From: Nymphaea colorata | Lineage: Eukaryota > Streptophyta > Magnoliopsida > Nymphaeales > Nymphaeaceae | DNA: 35,000 bases | Direction of reading: 5' to 3' | Assembly (NCBI RefSeq): GCF_008831285.2 | Contig: NW_022205061.1 | Location: 12,501 to 47,500 of the forward strand | Shown here: one piece after another, positions 1 through 9,254 of the stretch | How the letters are laid out: every line of letters begins with the position of its first letter | Position numbering within the stretch: the first letter of the stretch is position 1 | Program-made: the position numbers and the translations under genes | Notes under the pieces: model-generated | Databases searched by the model: none | The model's input: the letters and a program-made list of their open reading frames with translations, nothing else | Told to the model about the DNA's origin: nothing

Positions 1-2453
1 TATTGCTGCGAGAAATCGAGGAGAAACGCAAAGGAATCGAAAGGAAAATGAAAAACGGAATAGCCTTCAACCGGTTTCTGTAAAACAGTCCCTGAACCCT
101 GATAAAACGCGAATCTGAAGAAATACAGAGAGGGTTTTGACGATCCGACGCTTCCGTGACTTTCCCCTCATCAATACGAAACCAACAAACCCGGAATGAG
201 CCAAATCCGACAAGAAATGAGGGAGATATCGCAGTTTGAATAGCCTGGACTGTTTCCCCCAATTTTGCCGCCGACCAGTCCCTGGAAACCTGCAAATCTG
301 AAGAAAATGGTGTACAATCTCGACGATCGGCCACTGTGGTTGCCTTCCTAACATCCTTACGCACATTTCAAGCTAAGGAGGCCCAAATCCAACGTCGGAT
401 GACTGAGATATGATCGACGGCCTGAATCTGAAAAAGAACGGCGGTGGAATTCTGCAATCTCCGCCCGAACGGCGGCAGCGCCCCCATCTTCATTAGAATT
501 TGGGGAAAACCACCAAATCCGGTGATCTGACTATCCTCATTCGATCAATCTGTTGTTCTTGATCTATTCCTGATATCTAATGCTTGATTAACATTTTGAT
601 TGAAATGATCAACCGGAGAATGATTGAAGCGCTGGAATCCTTCCTTCACCCGCCTGAGTGGATGAACACTGCTGCAGCGTCGCGTGCCTTCCAGGAGCTA
701 TCACCTGAGAGCGAATCTGAGCCGGGCCTCTTGGGAGTTCCTTCCTTGGTGTCTTAGGAGTCTCCCGGTGAAATTTGGCATTCATTGGACGAAGGAAATG
801 ACTGGAACGAAGATCTGAAGCCGAAGCTGTCTGAACCATTTCCTGTCGTCTGAACAGAGCTCCACTTGCGGCGTCCAGCTCCAAAACTGCTCAACGTCTT
901 GCCCAAGGAGGTCTTGTTTGGGCCCAATCTTTTGGGCGTCCAAACCTTGGTGTATCAGCTCCCTTCAAACCAAATTTCAGGATTTTTGGGTGTCTGGATC
1001 AACGGGAATGAATTTTTGAAGACGGACTATCTGGAACTCGCCTGCGTTCTGTTCTGTTCCTGAACAGAGCCTGTTGACTGTGACAGTCCGGCGCCTTCAG
1101 CCTTCAACGACTTGACCTTAGAGGGCTCCGATTGCAGTGATTTTTGGAGCGTCCCTTCATAATCATCAGAGGCAGCTACCCACAAATTTCAGCCCAATCC
1201 GAGCTGTGGATGATTTTTAATGATTTTTGGAAGATCGGCAAAGCCTGAGAATCCAGAACCTTCACCAGAGAACCGGGAGCTTAAGCTGTCCAGGACAGCG
1301 CACGTGCTTCGGCGTCAATCGAAGCTTGCCTCACCCCTTCATCGTCTAGCTCCAGGGGTTTAATCCTCAATCTGGTGACGCCTCTCCACCTTCGAAATTC
1401 TGCTCTTAATCTTGTCTTTTTCAGTGATTCGCTCGCCCTTGTTTGAAGTGCATTGTAGCCCAACGGTGGAAGGTGTTGCGGGCAGCAGGGCCTAATCCAT
1501 TGCAGCTACACCGGTTAGGAGACATAGCTTACGCCGGGCTAAGCGGCGCTTGCATCCCCCTAAACTCAACAACGAACAGGGGTAAAACGTTCTCACGGTG
1601 AAGTCTCCTAACGATGCTTGGAAATACTCCGTTTCCTTGCTAATTTCGACAGTAACCTTCTCTATTCATTTTCTGGAGTGTATTGCTGAGAAGGAGGAGC
1701 AGTCCAGCAACCGTGTGCTGAGCTGATCCCGGGAGAAGAAGGGTGTACGCTGTCACCTTGTCAGCGCTAGCTCCCCCTACTTCATCACAGCACTAGGGGT
1801 TCCAACATTTCCAGCTAAGTGCAATCCCTTCTCCCGTTTGAGTTGCTGAATTACAAAACAGTAACTATGCTGTCTATGTCTTGAGCAAGGAGGAGAGACC
1901 AACTTGAACGGGCCTCGCTTGCGAAGACCGACGTGCTGATTACCAAGGGGCTTTGGCCTTTGCCCTTGGTCGCTTGCTGAACTTGCTTCAGCCAGGTAGG
2001 CACCCGAATCACCCTATAGTTCGAGGGCGGGTGCACTATTTTCAGCCTTGCCTCCGGGCGTGTAGTGCTGGGGTTACCTCCAAAGCTCGATAGCTAAGGA
2101 CACGAACCCGGACTACGGACCTTCCTAGGGTGCATGGTGATGGTTTGCACGTCCTAGGGATTGTATGAATGGTTTGATACGAATGATGAATGCTGGATTG
2201 AGTGAGGAATGGCTATTGTTGTACGCTACGCTTGTACGGCCTCGAACCCAACTTGTTGTAGTAGGTTCAGACCTAGTTTAGCAAAGGGTAAACCATTCCT
2301 TGTATCCTTACCCAAGGGCATTTGAGCTGGGATTGTGTCCAGCCGGGGTTGAAATTTTGTAAGGCCAATCTTGGGCCAGCTACATTACCACTAAGAGGTC
2401 TTGGGAGGTTACGTTCGTCGGCGCTTTGAGGCGCTACAAGGGCGGATGTAACA
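1..2453 (+). repeat. Element A 5' LTR, right-hand part (left about 1.73 kb outside window)
   Basis: The stretch 1-1899 pairs with 6724-8635 and 1900-2307 pairs with 21781-22193. It ends TGTAACA at 2447-2453, immediately followed by a spacer and the tRNA primer site. No protein gene is supported here; the short open frames are not shared in frame between copies. The 3' terminal part (about 2090-2270) is related to the matching parts of the element B and C LTRs. This copy is 18 bases shorter than its partner over the compared 2.3 kb, all by loss of one or two bases. Confidence 0.93.
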
Positions 2454-2456
2454 GTT

Positions 2457-2468
2457 TGGTATCAGAGC
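2457..2468 (+). promoter_or_regulatory. Primer binding site of element A (initiator-Met tRNA)
   Basis: TGGTATCAGAGC lies 3 nt after the LTR end TGTAACA. This 12-mer is complementary to the 3' end of plant initiator-Met tRNA, the usual primer of minus-strand synthesis in plant Ty3/gypsy elements. Confidence 0.95.
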
Positions 2469-2579
2469 GGCTTAGTGGATTTCTTGTTCAGTTTGGTCAG
2501 CTAAGGCAGCAAAGAGTTACGGTTTTGAGCAGCTTAGTCTTCTGAAATTCGATCTTGAAAGTGAGTTTCTATCGCAGCC

Positions 2580-4156
2580 ATGGGGCGCAAGAGAAGCAGC
2601 CGGTTAGGAGGTAGAGGAAACCGAAATCGAAGAAGAGGGAGCCACCGCTCTCATGTAGACCTCAACTCCACTCCTTCATCAGATTTAAGGCATTAATAAC
2701 TCTATACAGCAGCTTACAGCCCACAGCAGCATTCATGAAGAAACACAAGCATCCATGAAGATTACCCATAACAAGAAGAAATGCGAGCCCAAAGTGAGAG
2801 GTTGGACCGATTGAAAGGAGATCCCAAGGGGCCTCGGTACATGGCCCGGGCCCTATTCCCCAACCTGCCCGTCCGAACTCACCCAGCACTTCTCAAGAGA
2901 GACCTAAAGAAACCAACCCCCTAAGTGTCCCGGATTTACTAAAAGGGCTTCAACAACTCATCTCACAAGCCACGGGAGCACCTAGTGGAGGAACCACTCT
3001 TGTAGGAGAGGGTCGGCCTTCACCACGAGGGGAGGAAAACAGAAATACATTCCATCCTCCTCCTAGGCCAGCTGGAGAAGAGGGTCATGAGCAAAGACAA
3101 GGGGTAGTTAGGCCACTAAGACCCCAGCCCGAGAGGAGAGGACGCCATGATCCACATACCGAGTCGGATGAACTAGAAGAAGACGAGGAAGGCTTCTACG
3201 ATGATGGAGGCTATCCTTACGTGCGAGGGCAGCTCCCACGTAGAGGAATGAGGCGAAGGGGCAGACAAGAGAGACCACGTGATGAGGCACCCTTGCCTCT
3301 TCCACGCATGGAATGCCCGACGTTCAATGGGACCAAAGTTCGTGATTGGGTATGCAAAGTTGAGAAGTATTTCCAATGCCAACGAGTTGCCCATGAACAC
3401 AAAATTGACCGAGCTATGATGTATTTCGAGGACAATGCCCTTCATTGGTACCAATATACCATGAGGAAGACACCAAACCAAGGATGGGACCAGTTTAGAG
3501 CCGGTTTGATAGAGAGGTTTGAGAGGGCCAGCCAACGCGACTTCAATGTTCAGTTAAACAGCCTTAAACAAACGGGGACGGTGCTTGAATACCAAGATCA
3601 GTTTGAGAGGTTGTCATGTCTCGTTGAGGACTGGAATGAAGATGCCCTCGTGGGGGCCTTTATTGCTGGATTACAACCAGAAATCCGTCTAGCCGTTCAA
3701 ACGCAAGAGTCAAGAGACCTTCGAATTTGTATGAAAGTGGCTAGGGATAAGGAAGAGAAAATGGAGCTTAAACGTGCCATAAGGAAAGAAACAAAGGGAT
3801 TTGATTCACACCGAGCCAAACCACCCATTATAAACAAAGGGTTTGCTCCACCTCGTGCCAGACCACCGGAGCCTATGATTCAAAACTCCCATAGAGAGGA
3901 GGGGCAACCTCCCAAGTTCTTTAACCGACGTACCAAATTCATAACCCGAGAGGAACGGGATGAGCGATTCAGGAAAGGGTTGTGCTATGACTGTGAGGAA
4001 AAGTGGCATAAGGGACACAAATGCAAAGAAATGATGCTCTTTGTGGTGATAGAAGAGGACAAGAGAAAGAGCAACCTGAACTGGATAAGGGTAAACAGGT
4101 TGAGGGATCAAGCTACCACGATCAAATGGATCCCAACATATCATGTCACTACTTGA
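2580..4156 (+). pseudogene. gag: Element A gag (capsid/nucleocapsid), N-terminal part broken
   Basis: An ATG at 2580 opens MGRKRSS, resembling the basic starts of Gag in element B (MGKSKK) and C (MVKKKQ), but this frame stops after about 38 codons. The main Gag frame is open from 2798 (just after a TGA) to the stop at 4154-4156. It carries an acidic/proline-rich stretch, then a retrotransposon gag domain at about 3300-3785 (PTFNGTKVRDWVCKVEKYF at its start), then a nucleocapsid knuckle at 3983-4024 of the type C-x2-C-x7-H-x-C. Gag packages the element RNA into virus-like particles. The protease continues in a different (-1) frame, entered somewhere near 4060-4080, whereas elements B and C have gag and protease in one frame by design. 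I infer frame-breaking mutations; a programmed shift is possible, but I see no slippery heptamer. Confidence 0.82.
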
Positions 4157-5376
4157 TTACCGATTTACCATATTCCATGCGAGTAACGGGATACATTAAG
4201 GACCATCCGTTGACCATTCTTGTGGATACGGGTTCAAGTATTAACTTTCTAAGTGAAAAGGCAGCCCATGCATTGAGAAATATTGAGAGAACACTTGAAC
4301 CGTTTGCTGTAATTGTGGGAGACGGAAGGTGTCTCACTTGCAACTCGATGGGCAAGGATGTAGAGGTCACGATCCAAAACGTGCCTTTCATAGTGGACCT
4401 TCATATTTTACCAATCCGTGGAGTAGATATGGTACTTGGAATGTCTTGGCTGAGCTCACTAGGGACCGTATCATGGGATTTCAAAACCATGATAATGAAG
4501 TTTGCTAAGGAGGGTGGCCAAGGCCAAATTATCTTAACATCAGTTCGCACGGGGACAAAACCAGAAGGAACCTTGAAGGCATTAACAGCTCAGCCGTCAC
4601 CTCTATATGTGGAAGAAGAAGTGGATGATCCAAACCAAGAGGGGACAAACTTGAAGTCCAGTCGTGTGATTGCCACCCAAATACCCTCACTTTTCATGTT
4701 AGATGTTCATGTTGAGCATGCAGCTTGGGAGATTATGTCTGTCAATAAGGGCCAAAACATATCACTTGTTGAAGAGTTAGAAGACAACACCGGGAGCCGA
4801 CTATGGCAAGCTCATGACCGAGGACGAGAACACGGTAGACTCCCAGTAGATGACTGTATAGACAGTCGAGGGCCTAACTGCCAACAAGAAGCCGTGATGA
4901 GCATCACAAGCCAGAGTAGGTGGACACCGTCTACCTTGGAGAGGTGCCAAGGTCGAGCTTGGGGACAAGCTCGTTCTAAGGGGGGTGGATCTGTTACAGG
5001 TCCGCCTAGGAGTTGGCCGAGGACTGCCAACGATGCCGCCGATGGCCGACCGGGTGATGAGACCAGCCAGCTACAAGGCCGGGCGAGCGTCGGCCAAGGG
5101 CGCCGAAGGTGGCCGGGCTCGGCCGAAGGTGGCGCGGGCACGGCCGAGGGTGGCGCGGGCCAGCGCACCGTCGAGGGGTTGCCGAGAGATGAGGGCGCCG
5201 AGCGCCCACGCGAGCGGGGAAAGCACCCGCAGCCACTGACCCTGCTTCCTTTTGTTGTGAGGCTAACGTGTTTTGCAGGGTGCGGGACCGGGACACAAAG
5301 GAGGTTACCCGTGGAGAGGCCACGGCCGCGGTTGCCGATGACGACGCCAAGAGGCCGAATGCGCCAGCCATTGTAG
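4021..5376 (+). CDS. Element A aspartic protease frame running into the 3' LTR
   Basis: This open frame of 451 codons overlaps the gag knuckle; the meaningful part begins after the frame change near 4070. It holds a retropepsin domain with the active-site triad DTG at 4225-4233 in the context LVDTGSSINFL, the later hydrophobic-GM flap-side motif (DMVLGMSWL near 4430), and ends of protease matching those in elements B and C. From about 4740 the homology to B and C pol stops: RT, RNase H and integrase are missing. The frame stays open through a spacer of unknown origin, then re-joins the conserved pre-polypurine motif (AWGQA near 4956), crosses into the LTR at 4992 and ends 385 nt inside it in a Gly/Arg/Ala-rich tail. 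The protease would mature Gag. The initiation codon is not real evidence of an independent start; it is probably expressed as part of Gag. Confidence 0.75.
   Translation: MQRNDALCGDRRGQEKEQPELDKGKQVEGSSYHDQMDPNISCHYLITDLPYSMRVTGYIKDHPLTILVDTGSSINFLSEKAAHALRNIERTLEPFAVIVGDGRCLTCNSMGKDVEVTIQNVPFIVDLHILPIRGVDMVLGMSWLSSLGTVSWDFKTMIMKFAKEGGQGQIILTSVRTGTKPEGTLKALTAQPSPLYVEEEVDDPNQEGTNLKSSRVIATQIPSLFMLDVHVEHAAWEIMSVNKGQNISLVEELEDNTGSRLWQAHDRGREHGRLPVDDCIDSRGPNCQQEAVMSITSQSRWTPSTLERCQGRAWGQARSKGGGSVTGPPRSWPRTANDAADGRPGDETSQLQGRASVGQGRRRWPGSAEGGAGTAEGGAGQRTVEGLPRDEGAERPRERGKHPQPLTLLPFVVRLTCFAGCGTGTQRRLPVERPRPRLPMTTPRGRMRQPL
4954..4973 (+). other. Stem-loop before the polypurine tract, element A
   Basis: CGAGCTTG - GGGA - CAAGCTCG forms a perfect 8-bp stem with a 4-nt loop, 18 nt before the 3' LTR. 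The same position in elements B (17735-17752) and C (30295-30314) also folds, with paired base changes. Confidence 0.6.
4978..4991 (+). promoter_or_regulatory. Polypurine tract of element A
   Basis: AAGGGGGGTGGATC directly precedes the LTR start TGTTACA at 4992. This is the expected place and composition for the plus-strand primer. Confidence 0.85.
5085..5170 (+). repeat. GC-rich minisatellite-like repeat in element A U3
   Basis: The unit CGGCCGARGGTGGCGCGGGC occurs twice in tandem (about 5119-5160), preceded by diverged copies such as GGCCAAGGGCGCCGAAGGTGG. The repeat is in the open frame and encodes a repeated AEGGAG-type tail. Confidence 0.6.
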
Positions 5377-5999
5377 AGGAGATCACGAGCGAGGGTGCTA
5401 CGCAGCCAAGGGAGGTTGACGAGATGACAGCCCCACACTCAGCCCATGCACTTAAACCGAGTGAGGCTAGCCCGTCGATTGGAGGACTTCATGCTAGAGC
5501 GCTTGGACAAGGTGAGGCCACTCTGCCCACCCAAGCCAAGCCAGACGTACTCGAGCGGAGTGGGCTGGACTTAGCACGCGGGGCTCAGCTTGCTGGACAC
5601 ACCATGGAGACAGGGTGTTCTGGACAGAGACTGACGAATTCCAGACTGTCAAACGGAGGACGCACGGACTGGACAGGAACAGGGGTCGTTCAGGCGTTCA
5701 GGACAGAGACAGAGCTGACAGACAGGACGGACAGCCACAGGACAGGCACAGAGGATGTCCTGGCGTCCGGAACAGAGACAGTCCAGGAAACTGAGACGGG
5801 CAGATACGAAGGCCGTCTAGACCGAGTCTAGACGAAGTGGGTTAGGACCCAGGCGAGGCATCGAGGCAGCACCCAGGAGCGGAAGGGAGACCCGAGTTGG
5901 AGTCTTGTTGGTAGGCCGTCTCGGCCGTACCGATTCACTTTGTACATGTTTTATTTCAGCTTTTGCTCTTGTACCGGGACGGTTCAGGGGCGTCCCGAG

Positions 6000-6025
6000 T
6001 CACTTAGCCTTTATAAGCTAAGTGA
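6000..6025 (+). promoter_or_regulatory. TATA-like box inside a perfect inverted repeat, element A LTR
   Basis: TCACTTAGC - CTTTATAA - GCTAAGTGA: 9-bp perfect arms around an 8-bp loop holding TTTATAA (6010-6016). The downstream bases (pyrimidine-rich, with TTCTTCTCTCTC) resemble the leaders that follow the TATA boxes of elements B and C, so this is the likely core promoter. The copy in the 5' LTR lies outside the window. Confidence 0.55.
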
Positions 6026-8630
6026 TGGAACTTTTACCCTAAGTTTTTGCATAATGAAATAGAGTTCTTCTCTCTCGCACGAGAGTTTGTTCCATGGAGG
6101 CTGAGAAGCTTTCCCCCATGAATGCCTGCAACTCCCTTCCTCTCTGAGAAGCCATTGGCCGGAGAAGACGCCGGAGTGCGGTCGGAAAGTCGAGCAACCA
6201 GAGGGCTGGCGCCGGAGGCCAGCACCGGACGCTCGGCTGCGAGTTCTTCCTCTCCCATTTGCTGAAAACGGAGGTTCTGTGAAGCCCCTGGCCGGAACCG
6301 TGGAGAAGACGATCGGAGTGCTGGTAGCTCGACCACGGAGCTGCTGTGAGGCTGCGTTCGTCAAGGGAGAGCAGCGGATGTGGCTGCGCTGGTTTCAGCA
6401 ACGCCTTCCCTGCTGAAAACGACATCCGGCGGTCTTCAAGAGGTAAGCCTTGATCTCCCACGGCTTCCTCTCGTTGTCCGTTCGTTCCAGAAGGTGGCTC
6501 TAACGCTGCTGACGCCGGAGGTGCTTCTAACTCGTTTGGAATCCACAGAAGGTAGCTCGGGCGATTGCTGCTGGCCTGAAGAGTCATCCGTTCGATTTCA
6601 ACGACTGTGAGCAGCGCATTCGGTTGGGTCCATTCCGTCCGTCTAACACTGCCAGCAGGAGGTTAAATCGAATAGGGACTAAGTGATTTCTGTAGCATGT
6701 GTTTACTCTTGCTTCTGTAATGTTATTGCTGCGAGAAATCGAGGAGAAACGCAAAGGAATCGAAAGGAAAATGAAAAACGGAATAGCCTTCAACCGGTTT
6801 CTGTAAAACAGTCCCTGAACCCTGATAAAACGCGAATCTGAAGAAATACAGAGAGGGTTTTGACGATCCGATGCTTCCGTGACTTTCCCCTCATCAATAC
6901 GAAACCAACAAACCCGGAATGAGCCAAATCCGACAAGAAATGAGGGAGATATCGCAGTTTGAATAGCCTGGACTGTTTCCCCCAATTTTGCCGCCGACCA
7001 GTCCCTGGAAACCTGCAAATCTGAAGAAAATGGTGTACAATCTCGACGATCGGCCACTGTGGTTGCCTTCCTAACATCCTTACGCACATTTCAAGCTAAG
7101 GAGGCCCCAAATCCGACGTCGGATGACTGAGATATGATCGACGGCCTGAATCTGAAAAAGAACGGCGGTGGAATTCTGCAATCTCCGCCCGAACGGCGGC
7201 AGCGCCCCCATCTTCATTAGAATTTGGGGAAAACCACCAAATCCGGTGATCTGACTATCCTCATTCGATCAATCCTGTTGTTCTTGATCTATTCCTGATA
7301 TCTAATGCTCTGATTAACATTTTGATTGAATATGATCAACCGGAGAATTGATTGAAGCGCTGGAATCCTTCCTGCACCCGCCTGAGTGGATGAACACTGC
7401 TGCAGCGTCGCGTGCCTTCCAGGAGCTATCACCTGAGAGCGAATCTGAGCCGGGCCTCTTGGGAGTTCCTTCCTTGGTGTCTTAGGAGTCTCCCGGTGAA
7501 ATTTGGCATTCATTGGACGAAGGAAATGACTGGAACGAAGATCTGAAGCCGAAGCTGTCTGAACCATTTCCTGTCGTTCTGAACAGAGCTCCATCTTGCG
7601 GCGTCCAGCTCCAAAACTGCTCAACGTCTTGCCCAAGGAGGTCTTGTTTGGGCCCAATCTTTTGGGCGTCCAAACCTTGGTGTATCAGCTCCCTTCAATC
7701 CAAATTTCAGGATTTTTGGGTGTCTGGATCAACGGGAATGAATTTTTGAAGACGGACTATTCTGGAACTCGCCTGCGTTCTGTTCTGTTCCTGAACAGAG
7801 CCTGTTGACTGTGACACTCCGGCGCCTTCAGCCTTCAACGACTTGACCTTAGAGGGCTCCGATTGCAGTGATTTTTGGAGCGTCCCTTCATAATCATCAG
7901 AGGCAGCTACCCACCAAATTTCAGCCCAATCCGAGCTGTGGTTGATTTTTAATGATTTTTGGAAGATCGGTAAAGCCTGAGAATCCAGAACCGTCACCAG
8001 AGAACCAGGGAGCTTAAGCTGTCCAGGACAGCGCGCGTGCTTCGGCGTCAATCGAAGCTTGCCTCACCCCTTCATCGTCTAGCTCCAGGGGTTTAATCCT
8101 CAATCTGGTGACGCCTCTCCACCTTCGAAATTCTGCTCTTAATCATTGTCTTTTTCAGTGATTCGCTCGCCCTTGTTTGAAGTGCATTGTAGCCCAACGG
8201 TGGAAGGTGTTGCGGGCAGCAGGGCCTAATCCAATGCAGCTACACCGGTTAGGAGACATAGCTTACGCCGGGCTAAGCGGCGCTTGCATCCCCCTAAACT
8301 CAACAACGAACAGGGGTAAAACGTTCTCACGGTGAAGTCTCCTAACGATGCTTGGAAATACTCCGTTTCCTTGCTAATTTCGATAGTAACCTTCTCTATT
8401 CATTTTCTGGAGTGTATTGCTGAGAAGGAGGAGCAGTCCAGCAACCGTGTGCTGAGCTGATCCCTGGAGAAGAAGGGTGTACGCTGTCACCTTGTCAGCG
8501 ATAGCCTCCCCCTACTTCATCACAGCACTAGGGGTTCCAACATTTCCAGCTAAGTGCAATCCCTTCTCCCGTTTTAAGTTGCTGAATTACAAAACAGTAA
8601 CTATGCTGTCTACGTCTTGAGCAAGGAGGA

Positions 8631-8635
8631 GAGAC
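8631..8635 (+). repeat. Target site duplication of element B, left copy
   Basis: GAGAC directly before the LTR start at 8636; the same five bases follow the right LTR at 21776-21780. The uninterrupted site GAGAC is present once at 1895-1899 in the other LTR of element A. Confidence 0.97.
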
Positions 8636-9247
8636 TGTTACAGACCAATTTCCTGGTCCCGGCCACGAAGAGGCAGAGCAGGCCGAGCCCAGTCGGCGGA
8701 AGAGAAAGGCGTCAGAGATTGGAGCTCGTTCTCTACGGCTTGCAGAAATTAGTCCCAAGGAGAAGGATTCGGCACCAACGTCAGTTGCAGTGGGAGGAGC
8801 GGGAGGAGCAGCTGAGGCCAAGACGGTGTTTGAACTGGGTAAGTCTCAGGGTGTCTAGGATACTAGTGTAGGTCTCACCAAGCTAGTCAAGTCTTAACCA
8901 AGTGAGTCCAGTCTACGCGTCCCTTGAGGCTAGCCAAAGACCAGGGTCTTAGGCAAATGGCTCGGCCAAACCTGACCGAGCTCTTGATCTAATCAACCGA
9001 AGTGAGGGCGGGTCCCCTCACGAGGTCCCCACCCTGGGCTCACAAGGCTCCGGGGTTTAACCTTTTACTTTATGCGTGGGCACTAGGCCCGAGTCTAGTT
9101 TTTAAGTGTTTTTCGTTAAGTAAATAGGTTTGCTTTTGATGGGTTTCGAAATAAGGACCTAGCCTAGTGGGTTGTGCTTGGCATTTTGGATTTGGATTGT
9201 GGGTAGAGAACGAGATCTGGATTGTAGACTCGTTCAATTAGGACATG

Positions 9248-9254
9248 TATATAT
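9248..9254 (+). promoter_or_regulatory. TATA-like box, element B 5' LTR
   Basis: TATATAT in an AT-rich context, followed by TTTTGGATCTTAG, AAGAAGTCATTTG and a CT-rich leader. The same order (TATA, TTTTGGATCT, GAAGTCATTTG, CTCTCT) is found in element C, which supports a shared core promoter. Confidence 0.6.

Larger units (their letters stand above)
4992..8635 (+). repeat. Element A 3' LTR, first segment
   Basis: The LTR begins TGTTACAGG right after the polypurine tract. From 6724 it repeats the window start. U3 is about 1 kb long up to a TATA-like box at 6010-6016. It contains the LTR-encoded tail of the protease frame (to 5376), a GC-rich short tandem repeat (about 5085-5170) and a degenerate ACAG/GGACAG-rich stretch (about 5620-5800). 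A second open frame of about 550 nt (to 5831) follows a splice-acceptor-like site at 5278. No host gene is seen. The segment ends with GAGAC, the target duplicated by insertion of element B. Confidence 0.92.

Noticed and set aside
4030-4090. Programmed gag-protease frameshift in element A
   Set aside because: No slippery heptamer or pseudoknot is evident, and the related elements B and C use one frame; a mutation or sequence error is more likely.
4855-4940. Small inverted repeats in the spacer of element A (for example GACTGT-ATAG-ACAGTC)
   Set aside because: Stems of 6-7 bp, one imperfect, with no counterpart in elements B or C to compare.
4812-5438. Minus-strand open frame of 208 codons opposite the element A protease tail
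   Set aside because: It is a shadow of the GC-rich plus-strand frame; no domain is recognised and it lies across the internal/LTR boundary.
6011-6587. Several overlapping minus-strand frames after the element A TATA box
   Set aside because: Three frames are open at once in a short GC-rich leader, as expected by chance; no homology is recognised.
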